Positions 13,866-16,723 of a DNA stretch of 16,723 bases are shown here, in pieces. The stretch covers positions 1-16,723 of the forward strand of contig JAEDFW010000029.1 of the NCBI GenBank assembly GCA_016297855.1. Reading direction: 5' to 3'. The DNA comes from Oscillospiraceae bacterium. GTDB taxonomy: Bacteria; Bacillota; Clostridia; Oscillospirales; Oscillospiraceae. The notes under the pieces were generated by a model, which saw only the letters and a list, made by a program, of their open reading frames with translations, was not told where the DNA came from and did no database searches. Position 1 is the first letter of the stretch. Each line of letters begins with the position of its first letter. A program made the position numbers and the translations under genes.

Positions 13866-15121
13866 AGCCGATTACCGCCATCGTTCTCGGTGCGGGTCAG
13901 CGCGGCGCAAATGTTTACGCTGCCTATGCGCTGAATTTCCCGAATGAACTGAAAATCGTCGGCGTGGCAGAGCCGCGAAGTGATCGCCGCGAGGCATTTG
14001 CAAAAGCGCATAGTATTCCAGTGGAACGCTGCTTTGGTGACTGGAAGGAAGTCTTCCAACGTGAAAAGTTTGCAGACTGCGTTTTCGTCTGCACGCAGGA
14101 TCGGATGCACTTCGAGCCTGTTGTGCGGGCGCTGGAAGCGGGCTACGATGTGCTGTGCGAAAAACCCATGAGCTATGACCGTGCCGAACTTATCGCCATG
14201 GGACGGAAAGCGAAGGAAACCGGGCGCGTGCTGTCTATCTGTCATGTGCTGCGCTATTCGCCGTTTTTTGTCAAAATAAAGGAGCTGATCGACAGCGGCG
14301 CGATCGGCCAGCTTGTCTCTATCCAGCATATTGAGAGCGTCGGCTACTGGCACATGGCGCACAGCTTTGTTCGCGGCAACTGGAATCGCAGCGAACAAAG
14401 CTGCCCGATGATTCTCGCCAAATGCTGCCACGATACGGATATTCTGACGTGGCTTGTCGGCAGCGCCTGTCAGTCTGTCAGCAGTTTTGGCTCGCTTGCG
14501 CATTTTAACGCTGCGCACAAGCCGGACGGCGCGCCGGAATACTGTCTGGACGGCTGCGTGCACCGGGATAGCTGTCCATACTACGCCCCGCGCTTTTATC
14601 TGGAGCATCCGAAGGCAGCTTCCGACGGCTTTGTTTCAGTTGTGAGTCTCGATCCTTCGCATGAGGCAGTTCTGGCGGCGTTGCAGCATGGACCGTATGG
14701 CCGCTGCGTCTACCGGTGCGACAACGATGTGGTGGATAATCAGGTCTTGAATCTGCTCTACGAAAACGGCGTCAGCGTCAGTATGAGCATGTGCGCGTTC
14801 ACTGCGCATTGTGAGCGCGTTATAAATGTTATGGGAAGCCGCGGTCAGATTCGCGGCAATATGGAATCGTCCACGCTGGAGCTTGACGATTTTGCAAGCG
14901 GCAACCATACCACGCTGCAGATTCACACCCCTTCCGGCGGTCACAGCGGCAGCGACGCCGCGATGATGCGCGAGTTTCTGGAAACACTCCGCCGCGGCGG
15001 CATAAGCAAAACGAGCGCAGACGCCTCAGTAGAGAGTCACCTCATTGCGCTTGCTGCAGAAGAAAGCCGTCTGTACGGCGGCGTGGCCATTGATATGAAT
15101 TCATGGAGGACTAGCGGATGA
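13862..15121 (+). CDS. Gfo/Idh/MocA oxidoreductase with Cys cluster
   Basis: 419 residues. An N-terminal Rossmann domain has the dinucleotide motif VLGAGQRGAN (8-17) and the family signature CEKPMS (99-104). The C-terminal substrate domain has the catalytic-type KCCHDTD segment (Lys187, His190, Asp193). An inserted loop at about 225-246 carries Cys228, Cys232 and Cys238 next to PYYAPRFYL; together with Cys188/189 these could bind a metal. The enzyme is probably a cytoplasmic NAD(P)-dependent sugar oxidoreductase that acts on the fucosidase product or on the intact glycoside. It is translationally coupled to both neighbours by ATGA overlaps, and AAGGAGG (13848-13854) is its ribosome binding site. 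Substrate is unknown. Confidence 0.88.
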   Translation: MKPITAIVLGAGQRGANVYAAYALNFPNELKIVGVAEPRSDRREAFAKAHSIPVERCFGDWKEVFQREKFADCVFVCTQDRMHFEPVVRALEAGYDVLCEKPMSYDRAELIAMGRKAKETGRVLSICHVLRYSPFFVKIKELIDSGAIGQLVSIQHIESVGYWHMAHSFVRGNWNRSEQSCPMILAKCCHDTDILTWLVGSACQSVSSFGSLAHFNAAHKPDGAPEYCLDGCVHRDSCPYYAPRFYLEHPKAASDGFVSVVSLDPSHEAVLAALQHGPYGRCVYRCDNDVVDNQVLNLLYENGVSVSMSMCAFTAHCERVINVMGSRGQIRGNMESSTLELDDFASGNHTTLQIHTPSGGHSGSDAAMMREFLETLRRGGISKTSADASVESHLIALAAEESRLYGGVAIDMNSWRTSG

Positions 15122-16053
15122 GCATATTAAAAAACGCCCCCAGCCCGGAGTATATTCCAACCTACGACGGCTCCAATCAGGCGACGCATCCGTCTGTGCT
15201 GCAATTTGACGCGCCGTGGAACGGCTATCTTTACTGGATGGCCATGACGCCGTATCCATATAACAACGACGGGCTGGAAGATCCGTCGATTCTGGCCTCG
15301 AATGACGGAAAAACGTGGGAAGTTCCGGCAGGACTGACAAATCCGCTGGTGCCCGCGCCGAAGCCCGGTCACAACTGCGATGTGGAGCTGGTGTATTGCA
15401 GGGAAAATGACGAACTGTGGCTTTATTATGTGGAGGCGGATGATGTTGTCCAGTCATGGGTCAAACGCATGCGCTCCAAAGACGGCGTCCACTGGTCAGA
15501 GCCGGAGACAGTTCTGCATGATCCGATACAGAAATACAGCATTCTCTCGCCCTGTATCCAGCGGATGGCGGATGGCAACTGGCAGATGTGGTATGTGGAT
15601 ACCGGCGACACCGGCTACCAGAACCAGTCCAATCAGGTGCGCACCCGCATATCCAAAGATGGCGTATACTGGGGTGCGGAGGAAACCTGTACGGATCTAA
15701 AGCAGCCCGGCTATCAGATCTGGCACTTGACGATCTGGCGAGACCCGACGGATGACAGCCTGCATGCCGTTTATCCTGCCTACCCGGATGGCACGAACTG
15801 CGATTATTGCAAACTGTTCTACGCCGTAAAGGAAGCGGGCAAGGCGTGGAAGACCTTCTCTAAGCCCCTCATGGAGCAGGGAGCGGAGGGCAGCTGGGAT
15901 GACTTCTGCCTGTACCGCGTGGCATTCCTGCTGGATCAGCAGGCAGATACGCTCCGCGTCTGGTACGGCGGCAAGAAAAAGTCCGACGCTTCGTGGGGCA
16001 TTGGCTATACCGAAGGACGGTACAGCCTGATTCGCGCCGTGTTGGAACCCTAG
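15118..16053 (+). CDS. Putative beta-propeller glycoside hydrolase (GH43-like)
   Basis: 311 residues, no signal peptide, no membrane helix. A repeated S-x-D-G-x-x-W motif occurs at about 61-67, 120-126 and 179-185, each followed by a short strand, as in five-bladed propeller enzymes. The segments GLEDPSIL (52-59) and HNCDVELVYC (85-94) resemble the acidic-residue strands that line the active site of GH32/43/68/117-type proteins. I do not recognise an exact family. It is the last gene of the fucosidase operon, coupled by ATGA at 15118-15121 with GGAGGA 7 nt upstream. Likely a cytoplasmic glycosidase or related sugar-active enzyme; a sugar-binding protein without catalysis is the alternative. 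Confidence 0.65.
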   Translation: MSILKNAPSPEYIPTYDGSNQATHPSVLQFDAPWNGYLYWMAMTPYPYNNDGLEDPSILASNDGKTWEVPAGLTNPLVPAPKPGHNCDVELVYCRENDELWLYYVEADDVVQSWVKRMRSKDGVHWSEPETVLHDPIQKYSILSPCIQRMADGNWQMWYVDTGDTGYQNQSNQVRTRISKDGVYWGAEETCTDLKQPGYQIWHLTIWRDPTDDSLHAVYPAYPDGTNCDYCKLFYAVKEAGKAWKTFSKPLMEQGAEGSWDDFCLYRVAFLLDQQADTLRVWYGGKKKSDASWGIGYTEGRYSLIRAVLEP

Positions 16054-16146
16054 GGCCAACCAGAAAACGCGCCGGCATGAAATGCTCGGTGGTCGTAAAA
16101 CAGTAAAATTCGAATTTGTCTGAAAACCTTGTGTTTTCACGGGGAG

Positions 16147-16177
16147 CGGCGTGACTTCGGTCACGCCGTTTCCTTTT
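16147..16177 (+). terminator. Terminator of the glycan operon, shared with convergent gene
   Basis: A 9-bp stem CGGCGTGAC/GTCACGCCG with a stable TTCG tetraloop (16147-16168) is followed by TTTCCTTTT on the plus strand. The right arm overlaps the last codons of the convergent recombinase gene. It is 94 nt after the propeller stop codon. Confidence 0.75.
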
Positions 16178-16721
16178 GCATCAGCTCATTCAGCGGGATA
16201 AACCCGATGCCGTCATACTTGATGTGGATGTGCTGCCTGCGCTTGCCGCCGGACTTGTCTGGGGCATCCACATAGATTGACTGGACAAGCTCTCTCAGCG
16301 CATACGGGTCGAGCTTTTCGATCCCCACATAGCCTTTGGCTTTCTGAATGAACTTTTCAATGCTTTCGTTCTGCCGCTGCTGTACTTCAATTTCCTGCTG
16401 CAATTGGGTAGCTTCTGCTTCCAACTGCTTCTGTTCCGTCTCATAGCTCTGGCTCAGCATATCGAAGCGTTCATCGTTCAGCTTGCCGCGGGCGTTGTCC
16501 TCGTAGATCTTGATGAACAGCCGCTTCAGCTCCGCGATCCGCTTTTCATTGCGTTCAAGCCGACCCTTGCTGATTTTCAGCTTCTCTGCGCTTTCTACGC
16601 GGAGCTGGGACTCCATGACCGAGCGGAAGTGATCTTCATACCGCAGGATGTAGCCCATGACCAACTGCATGGCTCTCTCCGCTGCCGAAGCACAGGGGTA
16701 TGAACGTATATCCAAGTATCC
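16161..16721 (-). CDS. Large serine recombinase, C-terminal part (DUF4368-like)
   Basis: The frame is open to the right edge, so the N-terminal catalytic part is outside the window and the visible ~187 residues are the C-terminus. They form a long charged coiled coil (ERNEKRIAELKRLFIKIYEDNARGKL..., then a Glu/Gln-rich helix). A conserved tail follows: LDPYALRELVQSIYVDAPDK and HIHIKYDGIGFIPL, typical of TnpX/CD-type site-specific recombinases of clostridial mobile elements. These excise or integrate conjugative or mobilisable transposons. Whether it is intact cannot be judged from here. It converges with the glycan operon and ends inside its terminator hairpin, so it may mark the border of an element. 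Confidence 0.82.
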   Translation of the reverse strand, partial: GYLDIRSYPCASAAERAMQLVMGYILRYEDHFRSVMESQLRVESAEKLKISKGRLERNEKRIAELKRLFIKIYEDNARGKLNDERFDMLSQSYETEQKQLEAEATQLQQEIEVQQRQNESIEKFIQKAKGYVGIEKLDPYALRELVQSIYVDAPDKSGGKRRQHIHIKYDGIGFIPLNELMQKETA

Positions 16722-16723
16722 CA

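Noticed and set aside
13754..14608. 284-codon minus-strand ORF opposite the fucosidase and oxidoreductase genes
   Set aside because: The plus strand carries two clearly recognisable enzymes here; the antisense frame has no domain or translation signal.
1..16723. CRISPR array, tRNA, rRNA or defence-system genes
   Set aside because: I saw no regularly spaced repeats, tRNA cloverleaf, rRNA segment or recognisable defence gene on either strand.

Overview
The window looks like a chromosomal segment of a gut-type, moderately GC-rich Gram-positive bacterium of the Clostridia (probably Oscillospiraceae/Ruminococcaceae-like; this is inference). Reasons: strong GGAGG-type ribosome binding sites, short lipoprotein signal peptides with a Cys lipobox, YesM/YesN-type two-component regulators, an ABC sugar importer without its own ATPase, and a DUF4368-type large serine recombinase tail.

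Left block (about 1-3240). A 5'-truncated flotillin gene ends at a strong terminator. A DUF2500 membrane protein and a coiled-coil protein of unknown function follow, in tight succession. Next comes a scarred stretch: a 39-codon ORF that looks like the start of a lost gene, a good sigma-A-like promoter, a roughly 140-nt transcribed unit ending in a textbook terminator, and an 85-aa ORF carrying only the His half of an NlpC/P60-like hydrolase. This suggests decay or rearrangement of accessory or mobile DNA.

Middle block (3243-7685, minus strand). A lone lipoprotein of unknown function has its own promoter. It is followed by an overlapping histidine kinase/AraC-type response regulator pair of the YesM/YesN type.

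Right block (7780-16053, plus strand). Divergent from the two-component system are a first sugar-binding lipoprotein (own promoter, very strong terminator), a second paralogous sugar-binding lipoprotein, two MalF/MalG-type permeases, a cytoplasmic GH29-type alpha-L-fucosidase, a Gfo/Idh/MocA oxidoreductase with a Cys cluster, and a cytoplasmic beta-propeller protein resembling GH43-type enzymes. From the second permease onward the genes are almost contiguous, with 3-bp spacing and two ATGA overlaps. The simplest reading is a sensor-controlled importer for a fucosylated (or fucose-like) oligosaccharide with three intracellular processing enzymes. The last two enzymes are the least characterised, and they are the best candidates for new biochemistry here.

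Right edge (16161-16723, minus strand). The C-terminal part of a large serine recombinase converges on the glycan operon across a shared hairpin terminator, marking a mobile-element neighbour.
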